Both the position numbers and the translations under genes were made by a program. From a virus: a stretch of 64,000 nt of DNA. This document shows, piece after piece, positions 8,126-17,655 of this stretch. The notes beneath the pieces were generated by a model, which did no database searches, was not told the DNA's origin, and worked only from the letters and a program-made list of their open reading frames with translations. How positions within the stretch are numbered: position 1 is the stretch's first letter; every line of letters begins with the position of its first letter. The stretch lies in the IMG/VR virus record IMGVR_UViG_3300007511_000012, positions 1-64,000 of that record, one strand, 5' to 3'.

Positions 8126-10042
8126 ATGTCTAAGTTTTCACTCGAAACGCTAGCCGAAGGAATTCGGTCGCGTCACATGGGTGAGGAGAACTCCCGCTTG
8201 GTCGAAAAGTGGTCTCGCACCGGTCTGCTCCGCGGCCTGGAATCAACAAAGCGCGAAAACATGGCGCGCCTTCTTGAGAACCAGACTGCAGAGCTTCTTC
8301 GTGAGCAAAGCACAATCGGCACAGGCGGCGGAGCTGGCACCGCTTCTGGTGACCTTCGCGGTTTCTCCAATATCGCCTTTCCAATCGTTCGTCGTGTATT
8401 CGGCGGACTTGTCGCAAATGAGCTGGTATCCATCCAGCCCATGAGCTTGCCTTCTGGCCTGCTCTTTTATCTTGACTACACCTACGGTTCTAACGTTGGT
8501 GGTGACGCATCTCTCACAACGGGCGATGCAGGAACCTACGACAAAGAAACGTATCAGCGTGGTCAATCCATCTATAACAACCCAACTGGCAAGGGCGTAC
8601 GCTCTGGTTCATTGGCAACAGGCGGTCAGTATGACTTGGTCGGTGCAACTTACTCTAAGGTGCACAGCTCCTCGATCTCACCAACCGTTATGTTTGCTGG
8701 TGCACACGGTGCAAACTCATCCTTGACATCCGGTTCGTTGTGCCATGCCACAGGTTCAGATGCTAAGTTGCTCCAATTCGATCCTCAAGTTCTTGACTTG
8801 ATCGAAAACGATCCCGGTCTTGACGGTGATGGACGCTTCTGCATCGTCATTGTGGACGTCACTGATGCACCCTTTAACAATGTCGATCTTACGAACGCCA
8901 AGGACATTTCCTTGTTCTCAGCAGTTCCTGAGGTTCGTACAGGTGTTAAAGAGCTTGGTGCTAGCTTCCAGGGCGGCAAAGGTATTCTTAACCTCCGTCG
9001 CTTGAACCAGCTTGGTACGTTTGCGAACAACAAGTTTACCGCAGATCCCATGGTAACAAGAAGCACATCAAATGCTGCTCTCTTGACAGTTATGTCTGGT
9101 AACTTCAGCGGTAAAATTGATGCCGGTGATGCTGCTACAGCATACCTCTCAGCATCATATGCCATTGGCCCAACATTGAATGTAGAAGACGGTTCTGGTT
9201 CTACCCTTACCATTCCTTCATTCGAATCTGATTTCGGTACTACACCTTCACCAGTGATCCCTGAAATCGACATTAAGGTTGAGTCCATCGCAGTTACAGC
9301 TGCTACACGCAAGCTGAGAGCTCGTTGGTCGCCAGAATTGGCACAGGACCTTAACGCATACCACAGCCTTGACGCTGAGGTTGAGTTGACACAGATCCTT
9401 TCTGAGCAAGTTGCTCTTGAAATCGATCGTGAAATCCTGAATGACCTGCTTAGCGAAGCCCAGGGCGCAAACCTTTACTGGTCACGTGCTCCAGGCAAGT
9501 TCCTGAACAAGGAAACAGGCGCCGAAGTTAAGTTGAATGACAGCTTATCTGCAGGTCCTCGTTTCACAGGCACAGTTCGCGAATGGTACGAGACCCTGGT
9601 CGAGTCCGTTATCGATGTTGCTAACACCATCCACCGCAAGACACTCCGTGGTTCCGCGAACTTCGTGGTCACCTCTCCGGATGTCTGCACAATGTTCGAA
9701 GCTTCAGTGATGTATCGCCCAAGCCTCAGCATTGACAGCGAAGGTCAGGTTTCCTCCCCATTCAGCCTCGGTGCTGAAAAGGTTGGTACCTTGAGCAACC
9801 GCTTTACGGTCTACAAGGACCCATACTTCCCTCGCAACAAGATTCTTGTTGGTTATAAGGGTGGTAGCTACCTTGAGACAGGATACGTTTATGCTCCGTA
9901 TGTTCCGCTGATCGTCACACCAACGATCTTCGCGCCAGAAGACTTCACCCCTCGTAAGGGCGTGATGACTCGCTACGGCAAGAAGATGGTTCGCGCTGAC
10001 TTCTACGGTACCGTTACGGTTGCTGACTTGAACGTCATCTAA
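8126..10042 (+). CDS. Major capsid protein (gp23-like)
   Basis: The 638-residue main shell protein has an HK97-type fold, inferred from family similarity. A helical N-terminal region of about 60 residues ends with LLRE, a fit to the (L/I)-x-E maturation site, followed by a Gly-rich stretch. The mature part shows T4-like capsid features: GFSNIAFPIVRRVFGGLVAN, QPMSLPSGLLFYLDY, and a C-terminal YVYAPYVPLIVTPTI with MTRYGKKMVR. It is larger than T4 gp23 (521 residues), with extra sequence in the middle. A GGGAG ribosome site precedes the ATG and a strong terminator follows, consistent with very high expression. Confidence 0.95.
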   Translation: MSKFSLETLAEGIRSRHMGEENSRLVEKWSRTGLLRGLESTKRENMARLLENQTAELLREQSTIGTGGGAGTASGDLRGFSNIAFPIVRRVFGGLVANELVSIQPMSLPSGLLFYLDYTYGSNVGGDASLTTGDAGTYDKETYQRGQSIYNNPTGKGVRSGSLATGGQYDLVGATYSKVHSSSISPTVMFAGAHGANSSLTSGSLCHATGSDAKLLQFDPQVLDLIENDPGLDGDGRFCIVIVDVTDAPFNNVDLTNAKDISLFSAVPEVRTGVKELGASFQGGKGILNLRRLNQLGTFANNKFTADPMVTRSTSNAALLTVMSGNFSGKIDAGDAATAYLSASYAIGPTLNVEDGSGSTLTIPSFESDFGTTPSPVIPEIDIKVESIAVTAATRKLRARWSPELAQDLNAYHSLDAEVELTQILSEQVALEIDREILNDLLSEAQGANLYWSRAPGKFLNKETGAEVKLNDSLSAGPRFTGTVREWYETLVESVIDVANTIHRKTLRGSANFVVTSPDVCTMFEASVMYRPSLSIDSEGQVSSPFSLGAEKVGTLSNRFTVYKDPYFPRNKILVGYKGGSYLETGYVYAPYVPLIVTPTIFAPEDFTPRKGVMTRYGKKMVRADFYGTVTVADLNVI

Positions 10043-10068
10043 GCGACAATAGAAACTTCGGTTTCATG

Positions 10069-10100
10069 AAGGGGAGTCCGAAAGGGCTCCCCTTTTTTTT
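10069..10100 (+). terminator. Rho-independent terminator after capsid gene
   Basis: A GC-rich hairpin (AAGGGGAG arm paired with CTCCCCTT around a GAAA-type loop) is followed by eight T residues. It closes the capsid transcript before the first small duplicated-leader gene. Confidence 0.9.
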
Positions 10101-10134
10101 GTCTCTTTATTTCCTTAAGATTCCAGCACGGGAA

Positions 10135-10233
10135 CATATCTAATAGTAGGCCCGTCACATTGCATAAGGGTGAACTCGCCACCGTGCCGGAATCATGCGA
10201 ACAAAATAAAGGAGAAAATTATGCCAAAGGTTA
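10135..10233 (+). repeat. 99-bp direct repeat, copy 1 (leader plus first codons)
   Basis: This stretch is identical base for base to 10678-10776. It covers an ATATCTAATAG promoter-like start, an ~80-base leader, the ribosome site AAAGGAG, the ATG at 10221 and four codons. The leader can form nested short stems (GGCCCG with CGTGCC, GGTG with CACC). Either recent duplication or selection on the leader explains the identity. Confidence 0.95.
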
Positions 10234-10589
10234 TTATTTCTGATGATAAAGGTCTGAACCAAACCGCAGGTTCGGGGCTGGAGTCTAGGAGCGCTCACTA
10301 TAGTAGCTACGGGACTACTACAGCTTTAGCAACAGGTTCTTTCCCGCTTCTTCCTGCGGGAATAGTAAACACTGTTGACAGCACTAACAACGCACATGGT
10401 GTTAGATTGCCCAACGCTGCAGGAGCAGGTCAGATCATGATCGTTAGAAATGTAGACAGTGCTCAGGACTGCGTTATTAGAAATCAAGCTGAGACAGGTG
10501 CCATCCTTGTCACGCTCGGCGAAGGTAAGACTGCTCTTTTCGTAAGTACAGCTTCTGGAAATAACTGGTCTGGAAGTCAGCTCGACTAA
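10221..10589 (+). CDS. Small virion protein with KGL-QT N-terminus, possible capsid decoration
   Basis: The 122-residue protein starts at ATG 10221 after AAAGGAG; an upstream GTG at 10170 would run through the shared leader and is less likely. The body is Ala, Gly, Ser and Thr-rich with alternating hydrophobics, typical of a small beta-sandwich. Its N-terminus (MPKV-SD-KGL-QT-G-G pattern) is shared with the next gene while the rest diverges. It is monocistronic, placed between two terminators directly after the capsid gene. That suggests high-level synthesis of a shell accessory protein (inference). Confidence 0.75.
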   Translation: MPKVIISDDKGLNQTAGSGLESRSAHYSSYGTTTALATGSFPLLPAGIVNTVDSTNNAHGVRLPNAAGAGQIMIVRNVDSAQDCVIRNQAETGAILVTLGEGKTALFVSTASGNNWSGSQLD

Positions 10590-10617
10590 AAGAAAACTCA
10601 AAAGTGTTATTGCAATC

Positions 10618-10644
10618 AAGGTGCTCAATCGAGCACCTTTTTTG
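10618..10644 (+). terminator. Rho-independent terminator
   Basis: AAGGTGCTC and GAGCACCTT form a perfect stem around an AATC loop, followed by a run of T. It ends the first small leader-repeat gene. Confidence 0.9.
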
Positions 10645-10677
10645 TTTGAATATTTTCTTCTTTTTTAAGATCTTCCC

Positions 10678-10776
10678 CATATCTAATAGTAGGCCCGTCA
10701 CATTGCATAAGGGTGAACTCGCCACCGTGCCGGAATCATGCGAACAAAATAAAGGAGAAAATTATGCCAAAGGTTA
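10678..10776 (+). repeat. 99-bp direct repeat, copy 2 (leader plus first codons)
   Basis: A perfect copy of 10135-10233, displaced by 543 bases, it supplies the promoter-like element, leader, ribosome site and first four codons of the second small gene (ATG 10764). Confidence 0.95.
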
Positions 10777-11210
10777 CGTATTCAGATTCGAAGGGGCTCG
10801 TCCAGACGTCAGGTGCTGGGATGGCTCTAACCGGCTTCATGCATGGTCAAAAATGCCCACAGAAGTCGGTAACAAGCACAGACACGCTTACTGTTGAAGA
10901 CAGTGGCAAGTTAATTACCCTGACGGGATCAGCATTTACTTTGTCGCTGCCCAGTGTCTCAGCGGCAAAAGGATGCCACTATACGATCGTTGCTGGTCAA
11001 GCTGCGAATTATGTCCTTTCTGAGCTCGTCGGAACTGACGACAACGTTTTGACGATGGTAAGCGTAAATGCGTCTGCTACTGAAAGAGATCACGCTTTTA
11101 CCACAGCTACTCTGAGTGGCGGAGCTATCGGAGACAGGTTTTACGCCGTCTCTAACGGAACTTGGTGGGTCATCACGGCCTTCGCCAATGCTGCCGTAGC
11201 CGCCGCATAA
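10764..11210 (+). CDS. Small virion protein, diverged paralogue of the preceding gene
   Basis: The 148-residue product shares the MPKV-SD-KGL-QT-G-G N-terminal pattern with the 10221 gene but differs afterwards. It is Ser, Thr, Val and Ala-rich, with probable beta strands and an Ala-rich end. It starts at ATG 10764 with AAAGGAG and is closed by its own terminator. Like its neighbour it is an isolated, strongly signposted transcription unit, so an abundant capsid accessory role is likely but unproven. Confidence 0.75.
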   Translation: MPKVTYSDSKGLVQTSGAGMALTGFMHGQKCPQKSVTSTDTLTVEDSGKLITLTGSAFTLSLPSVSAAKGCHYTIVAGQAANYVLSELVGTDDNVLTMVSVNASATERDHAFTTATLSGGAIGDRFYAVSNGTWWVITAFANAAVAAA

Positions 11211-11257
11211 TATAGTGGTTGACAGCTAAGACTTAGTACTGTCACACTAGAAGAGAA

Positions 11258-11288
11258 AGGCGCCCCCAAGTGGGGCGCCTTTTTTTTT
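11258..11288 (+). terminator. Rho-independent terminator
   Basis: AGGCGCCCC and GGGGCGCCT form a perfect nine-pair stem with a CAAGT loop, followed by eight T residues. It separates the head genes from the neck genes. Confidence 0.92.
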
Positions 11289-11323
11289 GTTCGTTTTTTC
11301 GTCTAGACCTAAGTCTCGTGACT

Positions 11324-11333
11324 TCATACTTAT
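11324..11333 (+). promoter_or_regulatory. Late-promoter-like element, variant CATACTTA
   Basis: TCATACTTAT differs by one base from the CATATTTA element and lies about 27 bases before the GTG start of the first neck gene, just after a terminator. Confidence 0.4.
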
Positions 11334-11358
11334 ACTGTGAGAGTTTCTGGAGAGCCTT

Positions 11359-12531
11359 GTGGCAACATTCGCTAATACAACTAACCCAACACCATTCGGT
11401 GCTTTTGATAGTGACTCAGAGTTTCAATCTGAAGCAGACAAGATGGTTACTTTTGTTAAGAGGAAGCTCGGAGATGACATTCTGTCTGTCGAGTTGACCA
11501 AAAAGCAGATCTGGGCTTGTTTCGAAGAATCTTTCTTCCAGTACGGGCAGATTGTTAATGAATACCAAGCTAGGTCACAATTATCGACTTTTTTAGGGAC
11601 TTCAACTGGAAGCATGTCGGGATCTGAGCAAAAGTTCCCGCATGAGACACTGCAGTTCTTAGAGAGGATGGCAGAGCCCTATGCCTTTGAAGCAGGTGTA
11701 GGAGGCTCGTACGACTCAGTCTCAGGATCGATTCAGCTAATCAAAGGCCAGCAAGATTATGACATTTACGATAAGCTACAAGATGATTCTGGAAATTTGT
11801 TGTATTCTTCGTCTCTCAATACCTACAGTTCCAAAATGAAGATTCAAGAAGTTTTCCACTTCAATCCCCAAGCAGCATATCGATTCTTCGATACAACCTC
11901 AGCTATCAATTACCTTAATAATGAATTTTCTTTTGAGTCTTTCACCCCGGAAACTATCTTTTATGTTCTCCCTGTTTTTGAAGATATCTTGAGGGCAGGG
12001 CAAATGGATGTTTCCCACCGTGTACGAAGATCTAATTATTCTTTTAAGGTGATCGGAACCAAGATAAGAATCTACCCAACGCCTTCAGGAGATCAGACTA
12101 ATCGAAAACTATGGATAAGAGTGGCATTTGCACCTGACCCCCTTAACCCCTCTTACGGGGATGATACAATATACGGTGTATCCAATTTATCCAATGTTCC
12201 CTTTGGAGATCTTACTTATTCTAACGTAAATTCAATAGGTCGTCAATGGGTAAGGCAGTATGCACTTTCTCTTTCTACAGAGCTTCTGGGCCTGGTAAGA
12301 TCTAAGTTCAAATCTTTACCAATACCAAATGCAGATATCCAGCTTGATGGAGATAATCTGATATCACAGGGAAGAGAAGATAAGAAAGAGCTGGTTACAA
12401 AGCTCCGTGAGATGCTTGATTCTCTGACGTATGATAAGATTATTGAGATGAACGCTATCAAGGCCGAGAATATACAGAAACAACTTAGAACCATTCCGAT
12501 ACCTAACGGTAATGCAATTACAATGGGTTAG
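11359..12531 (+). CDS. Neck protein, gp13-like
   Basis: The 390-residue protein begins at GTG 11359 after GGAGAG. It is the first gene after the head block and precedes gp14- and gp15-like genes, the T4 order for head completion. Family-like features are a helical N-terminal region with VKRKLGDDILSVELTKKQIW and a region with conserved aromatic residues near FHFNPQAAYRFFD. No catalytic motif is present, as expected for a structural connector. Assignment to the gp13 role rests mainly on position and a general family pattern. Confidence 0.6.
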   Translation: MATFANTTNPTPFGAFDSDSEFQSEADKMVTFVKRKLGDDILSVELTKKQIWACFEESFFQYGQIVNEYQARSQLSTFLGTSTGSMSGSEQKFPHETLQFLERMAEPYAFEAGVGGSYDSVSGSIQLIKGQQDYDIYDKLQDDSGNLLYSSSLNTYSSKMKIQEVFHFNPQAAYRFFDTTSAINYLNNEFSFESFTPETIFYVLPVFEDILRAGQMDVSHRVRRSNYSFKVIGTKIRIYPTPSGDQTNRKLWIRVAFAPDPLNPSYGDDTIYGVSNLSNVPFGDLTYSNVNSIGRQWVRQYALSLSTELLGLVRSKFKSLPIPNADIQLDGDNLISQGREDKKELVTKLREMLDSLTYDKIIEMNAIKAENIQKQLRTIPIPNGNAITMG

Positions 12532-12541
12532 GGAGAGATAG

Positions 12542-13204
12542 TTGGGACGCCTTTTTATAACGCCAAGAGAGATTGATCTTGTAAATGATCTAACCAAAGA
12601 GATCATCAAGGATGTAGTCGGTCAAAAGATTTACTACTACTCTATATCTGCAGCCAAAACCAAGATCAGCACGCTTTATGATGAAGCACCAGAAAAGATT
12701 TTTGAGACCCCCTTGGAGTTGGACTGCTTAGTAGATTACCAAGAACCAACTTTCAAAACTGACAAGTACGGACCAGAAAAGACCCAAAATATTGAGGTGT
12801 TTATCCAGTCTAGAGATTTACTGGATAAGGAAATTAATATTCTCGTAGGAGACTTTTTCACTTACGGGACAGTCATATTTGAAATAACGTCAGTGACGAC
12901 AACAAGAAATCTTTTTGGTCAGATTGAGCACAGTGACGGAATTAAGCTTATTGGCAAGCAAAGCCGCAAGCAGGTTTTCTTCACTAAGGTGCTTGGACCA
13001 ACAGATGAGGAATACTCAGATCCTGATGCTGTGCAAGATACATTTGTCCAGCAACGTGGGTTTAAAGATAATGAGCTTGGGCCTACGGGTGATGTTCGAT
13101 CATTGAGAGAAAAAGGTGTCCTTGCTGATCCTATCACAGGTCCTAAGCAGGTCTCTGAAAAGGGTGACCCGCAGGATGTGGGATCTGCTTTCTATGACGA
13201 GTAA
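12542..13204 (+). CDS. Neck protein, gp14-like
   Basis: The 220-residue protein begins at TTG 12542 after AGGGAGAG, 10 bases behind the gp13-like gene. A beta-rich centre (KIYYYSIS, DLLDKEINILVGDFFTYG, VIFEITSVTT) resembles T4-like gp14 neck proteins that sit below the portal. The C-terminal third is charged and probably extended. Position between gp13- and gp15-like genes supports the call. Confidence 0.55.
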   Translation: MGRLFITPREIDLVNDLTKEIIKDVVGQKIYYYSISAAKTKISTLYDEAPEKIFETPLELDCLVDYQEPTFKTDKYGPEKTQNIEVFIQSRDLLDKEINILVGDFFTYGTVIFEITSVTTTRNLFGQIEHSDGIKLIGKQSRKQVFFTKVLGPTDEEYSDPDAVQDTFVQQRGFKDNELGPTGDVRSLREKGVLADPITGPKQVSEKGDPQDVGSAFYDE

Positions 13205-13209
13205 ATAAA

Positions 13210-14421
13210 ATGACTGTAAGACAATCAATTACGAATCCATCTCTCAATCCTGCGAATAAGCAGGATAGAATTAATTCTGGGCTAGAGGGACAAAACATTC
13301 CTGATGATTTTTATCTTCCTCCGTGCGGCCTAGAGGATATCGATCGAGCGCTCTTTGATCTCTTTGACAAAGAAATACAGTTTGCTATTACACAAAATAA
13401 TGAAACTAGAAAAGTACCAGTAGTCTTCGCGACGGGAGAAAGATTCGCTCTTATTAAGCGGAATGAGCCAATCAGAGATGAAAACGAGGCTCTGATTTTA
13501 CCCCTCATATCCATACGCAGAACTGGCATCGACCAGGCTGCAGGCTTTGAAAGGCTTGCAGACACGGGTGACCTGGTTATTAAAAGAAGATTAAGCAAAA
13601 GAGATCCCATTTATCAAAACCTAGTAAATCCAAAAAATATTAGAAACCAAGATAATGTGAGATCCGAGGAGCATAATGCAAATGCTACCAATCCTATCTC
13701 CGCTAAGCCGGGCACTGTTAATTCTCGACGCCTCCCTGTAAAAACAGCCTCAGGAGGGCCAGTTCTTTCTAATTCTCTTGATTCTCATCACATCTATGAG
13801 ATCATTACCATACCTTTTCCTCATTTCATTAACGTGAGTTACGAGGTGACATTCTGGACATCTTACACTCTACATATGAATAACATGATTGAGAAGCTCG
13901 TGGGATCTTACACGGGCAACAGAAATCAATTTAAGATAACTTCCGATAAGGGGTACTGGTTCGTAGCGTACCCAGACAATACAGTCACAAATCAAGATAA
14001 CTTTGATGACTTCACCAACGATGAAAGAATTGTAAGGTATAGCTTTAACATGCAGGTACCAGCTTACATCGTCGCATCAGAAAACTCAGGCGATATGCGA
14101 CCATTCAGGAAGTTTGTATCTGCTCCTGATCTCGCATTCGAGGTATTCACAGCAAATGCGCCAATCGTCCAACATCCTCCTGGATTACCCGATCCTACGG
14201 GCGATATCGATCAATTTATTTTAAGCGATGTCAACAATATAAACTCTGCCGGAGATATCGTTGAGAATGATCGATTATCGTACTTAAAAGCCCAGGCTAG
14301 AATAAGAAATCCTTTCACTGACGAGGATGAAATTGAGTATTTAAAAGTGCTCACTCAGAACCAAAGACAGGGCGAGACAGTTGTCAGCGCCCGGATAGTT
14401 ACCAAGATCGAAGATCTGTAA
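13210..14421 (+). CDS. Tail completion and sheath stabiliser, gp15-like
   Basis: The 403-residue protein has an N-terminal insert region and a central segment with the gp15-type pattern: PFPHFINVSYEVTFWTSYT followed by LHMNNMIEKL and a tail-terminator-like beta core. In T4 gp15 forms the ring that caps the tail tube and sheath and docks to the neck. The gene ends 66 bases before the first sheath gene. It lies where T4-like phages keep gene 15. Confidence 0.6.
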   Translation: MTVRQSITNPSLNPANKQDRINSGLEGQNIPDDFYLPPCGLEDIDRALFDLFDKEIQFAITQNNETRKVPVVFATGERFALIKRNEPIRDENEALILPLISIRRTGIDQAAGFERLADTGDLVIKRRLSKRDPIYQNLVNPKNIRNQDNVRSEEHNANATNPISAKPGTVNSRRLPVKTASGGPVLSNSLDSHHIYEIITIPFPHFINVSYEVTFWTSYTLHMNNMIEKLVGSYTGNRNQFKITSDKGYWFVAYPDNTVTNQDNFDDFTNDERIVRYSFNMQVPAYIVASENSGDMRPFRKFVSAPDLAFEVFTANAPIVQHPPGLPDPTGDIDQFILSDVNNINSAGDIVENDRLSYLKAQARIRNPFTDEDEIEYLKVLTQNQRQGETVVSARIVTKIEDL

Positions 14422-14443
14422 GGTGATATTTGGCAGAAAGAAG

Positions 14444-14451
14444 CATATTTA
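14444..14451 (+). promoter_or_regulatory. Late-promoter-like element CATATTTA before first sheath gene
   Basis: An exact CATATTTA, continuing as CATATTTATAGG, lies 36 bases before the sheath ATG in a 66-base gap. Confidence 0.55.
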
Positions 14452-14487
14452 TAGGCGTGCATAAGAGTCCTGTAGGAGACTGAACAT

Positions 14488-17400
14488 ATGGCTGAACAGA
14501 CTTTTAGATCTCCCGGATTCTTTGAGCAAGAGGTTGACTTAACACAGAGAGTTCAATCACCAACGGGAACTCCGGCAGGAGTAGTTGGTACTGCTCAGAG
14601 AGGTCCGGCATTTGTTCCTGTGACCGTCGGGTCTTTTGTAGATTTCCAGACTAAGTTTGGTAATCTTGATTCCAAAAGATTCGGCCCGTACGCAGTTAAC
14701 GAATTTCTCAAGAATAGAGATGCTGTTACGTACGTGCGCGTTCTCGGCGCCGGCGCAAATGATGAGACAGAAGAAATTAATACTACCCGTGTGCAAGGAA
14801 GCGTGAAAAATGCAGGCTTCAAGATCACACCAATTACAACAGATAAAAGGCTCGGTCTTTCTACGACACATATCCTTGCTGCTAAACACCACATTTCTGC
14901 ATCAGAACAATATGGATTCCCAATTTTCACACATAACGATTCATATAATTCATCTGCAGATGCCAATCTGGTAAGAGCAGTTATCTTCACTACAACAGAC
15001 TCCAGAGTTGGTGTGTTGAGTGCATCTTTCGATGGCACCGACATGAGCGCTGCTTTTTGTAAGTCAGGCGGAGATGCTCTTGCAACGATCGGAACGTCAG
15101 GAGACTTAAAAGACAAGTTCAAGTTGTTTATCTCCTCATCTGATACTTCATTTGCAACAACCGACGGTCAACCGGGCATGAGGATTCTTACTGCTTCTCT
15201 TGATCCGAGGAACAAGAATTACATTAGAAATATTCTAAATACAGATCCTGCTCAATTCTCAACTCAAAAGCATCTTCTTTATGCTGCATTTGATGTTGAA
15301 TACTGCCTGGCATCAATTTCTTCTGATGCTAATTCGGTAGGAATGCTTTCAGGATCAGCCGTGGTCTCTAATGACAATGCGGCAGGTGAAAGCTTCTTGA
15401 CGGCGTTTGGTAGATACGACACCAGATACAACACGCCAAAAACAACAGATTTTATCTCCCAGCCTTTCGGCACAACAGAGTATCCTCTCTTTAGTTTTGA
15501 AACTATTGACGACGGTGCCTTTGCTGCAGGCAAATATAAGATTTCTATAGCAAACATTCGCGGGTCCCTTGACGAGAATAATCCGTACGGAACCTTCACA
15601 GTCCAGGTCCGAGCTTACAGTGACAATGACAAGTCGAAGGAAGTCTTGGAAGAATACCCACAATGCGATCTTAATCCTAATTCCGAGAAGTTTATAGGGA
15701 GAATGATCGGGGATAAAAAAGCATTCTTTAACTTTGATGCTGAGCTTGAATCAGAGAGAAAAGTAACTGTATCGGGCAAATACCCTAATATGTCAAACGT
15801 CGTTCGAGTCGTACTCAGCGACGATGTTGTCAACGGAAATGTCCCAGCAGAAGCCTTACCTTTTGGTTTCAAGGGAATCCCAGCCCTTAAGACGAATGAT
15901 AAGCTTGATGACTTTACCTCGCAGGCTGAAGTCGGATATCGCCTTGGAGGAAGAATTGGCAACGCTGCAACAGCCCTTCTCCAGGCATCGATTCTGCCGC
16001 CTGTCCCTTACACGTTTAAGTCGACAAACGGAGCAGTTAAAGACGGATCCGTTTTCTTCGTCGGCCAACAGGGAACCCAAGAAACAGTAGACAATAGAAT
16101 CTACTGGGGTGCTAAAACAACTATGCTTGCAGCAGACAAGAGCGTCCAAAGTTCAGGTATTACGAACTCTGCCCTTAAGTCAAATGCAGGAACTTCTGTG
16201 AACCTAGGTTTAAAAGATCAAGCCAAGTTCCTCGGCATTTCGAAAATGGATGTGTTGCTGACAGGATCCCAGATCATTCCTGCCAAGGCAGGCGATCGCA
16301 AGACATTCAATAACAATAAGTTTACCCTCGCCCGCGTCGCACTTTCCCGACAGGCAGGACTTTCCGATACAGGGGCTTACACAGATACTGAGATCACAGG
16401 AACTATCGGTTCCAACATGCTTGAAGCAGCATACATTCGTGATGCCTATGTTGATCCCACCACTTACACAGTTTCTGACGGAACAAGGCTTAACAGAATT
16501 ACATTCGCAACCCTGCTAAACCAGACGTCTTCTGTAACGTTTAATAAGTTCACGGATTACATGAAGTTTACTAACGTTTTCCACGGCGGATTCGATGGCC
16601 TTAACATCTTAGATAAGAACGCTACCAGAATGAACGATAAGTCGATTTCCCTTGATACGGGTGGTGGCGCTAATTCATCATTTACGTCTCCTGGCATGGC
16701 ATCGAATATGGCAGGAGCAGGCAAAGATAACAATGCCGTTCGATCTTATAGAGCTGCCATCGACGTAATGACAGATAGGTTTGCTTCTAATATTAATATT
16801 CTGTCTATTCCAGGCGTGAGAGAAACATTTGTAACAGATCATGCAATAGACAAGGTCAAGGATTTTGGGCAAGCCCTCTACTTGATGGATATACCTGAAT
16901 ATGATAGCGACGGAAACAGGCTGTACGATGATTCAACAAATCGCCCAAGCGTTTCCAAGACCATCGCGAATTTCGAGGCACGTACTATTGATAGCAATAC
17001 AACGGCAACGTATTTTCCAGGTGTGATTATCACGGATGATAGCAACGGATCAAGCGTTAATGTTCCTCCCTCTATAGCAGCCTTAGCTGCTCTAGGATTT
17101 AATGATCGGGTAAGCTTCCCGTGGTTCGCACCTGCAGGATTCAATCGAGGATCACTTGATTTTGTCCAGAATGTGGATGTTCGACTCTCTGCGGGAGACA
17201 GGGATTCGCTTTATGATGCACGAATTAATCCTATTGCTACTTTCCCACAGCAAGGATTCGTGATCTTTGGGCAAAAAACCCTGCAGATGGCAAAATCTGC
17301 GCTGGATAGAGTTAACGTAAGAAGAATGCTTCTTGAGGTTAAACGAATAGTTTCGCAAGTGGCAAATGGATTTGTTTTTGAACAGAACACTCCTGCACTA

Positions 17401-17619
17401 AGAGCTAAATTTATTGCTGATGTATCACCTTTGCTTGCAGTAGTTCAGGCACAGAGTGGGATTGAGCAATTCAAAGTTGTAATGGATGACTCTAACAACA
17501 CCGCTGACGATATTGAGTCTAATAGGCTGAATGGACGCATTGTGATTGTCCCGACAAGAAGTATTGAGTTTATATCAATTGACTTCGTCATAACAAATGC
17601 CGGCGTAAGCTTTGAGTAG
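14488..17619 (+). CDS. Contractile tail sheath protein 1 (gp18-like)
   Basis: The 1043-residue protein starts AEQTFRSPGFFEQEVDL, the usual sheath N-terminal arm. The C-terminal domain is the conserved sheath core: FPWFAPAGFNRGS, FGQKTLQMAKSALDRVNVRR, and a final strand IEFISIDFVITNAG, which weaves sheath subunits together. It is well above T4 gp18 (659 residues), with large middle domains that probably decorate the tail surface. A complete second paralogue follows 36 bases later, so the tail may be built from two sheath proteins or switch between them. Confidence 0.95.
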   Translation: MAEQTFRSPGFFEQEVDLTQRVQSPTGTPAGVVGTAQRGPAFVPVTVGSFVDFQTKFGNLDSKRFGPYAVNEFLKNRDAVTYVRVLGAGANDETEEINTTRVQGSVKNAGFKITPITTDKRLGLSTTHILAAKHHISASEQYGFPIFTHNDSYNSSADANLVRAVIFTTTDSRVGVLSASFDGTDMSAAFCKSGGDALATIGTSGDLKDKFKLFISSSDTSFATTDGQPGMRILTASLDPRNKNYIRNILNTDPAQFSTQKHLLYAAFDVEYCLASISSDANSVGMLSGSAVVSNDNAAGESFLTAFGRYDTRYNTPKTTDFISQPFGTTEYPLFSFETIDDGAFAAGKYKISIANIRGSLDENNPYGTFTVQVRAYSDNDKSKEVLEEYPQCDLNPNSEKFIGRMIGDKKAFFNFDAELESERKVTVSGKYPNMSNVVRVVLSDDVVNGNVPAEALPFGFKGIPALKTNDKLDDFTSQAEVGYRLGGRIGNAATALLQASILPPVPYTFKSTNGAVKDGSVFFVGQQGTQETVDNRIYWGAKTTMLAADKSVQSSGITNSALKSNAGTSVNLGLKDQAKFLGISKMDVLLTGSQIIPAKAGDRKTFNNNKFTLARVALSRQAGLSDTGAYTDTEITGTIGSNMLEAAYIRDAYVDPTTYTVSDGTRLNRITFATLLNQTSSVTFNKFTDYMKFTNVFHGGFDGLNILDKNATRMNDKSISLDTGGGANSSFTSPGMASNMAGAGKDNNAVRSYRAAIDVMTDRFASNINILSIPGVRETFVTDHAIDKVKDFGQALYLMDIPEYDSDGNRLYDDSTNRPSVSKTIANFEARTIDSNTTATYFPGVIITDDSNGSSVNVPPSIAALAALGFNDRVSFPWFAPAGFNRGSLDFVQNVDVRLSAGDRDSLYDARINPIATFPQQGFVIFGQKTLQMAKSALDRVNVRRMLLEVKRIVSQVANGFVFEQNTPALRAKFIADVSPLLAVVQAQSGIEQFKVVMDDSNNTADDIESNRLNGRIVIVPTRSIEFISIDFVITNAGVSFE

Positions 17620-17621
17620 AG

Positions 17622-17629
17622 CATAGTTA
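17622..17629 (+). promoter_or_regulatory. Late-promoter-like element, variant CATAGTTA
   Basis: CATAGTTA, one mismatch from CATATTTA, lies 26 bases before the second sheath ATG, directly after the first sheath stop codon. Confidence 0.3.
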
Positions 17630-17655
17630 GAAATGATGATTTGGAGATTTAGATA

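Noticed and set aside
10170-10220. Upstream GTG start extending the first small virion protein by 17 residues
   Set aside because: It would run through the duplicated leader; the AAAGGAG site fits ATG 10221, and the same holds for the second copy.
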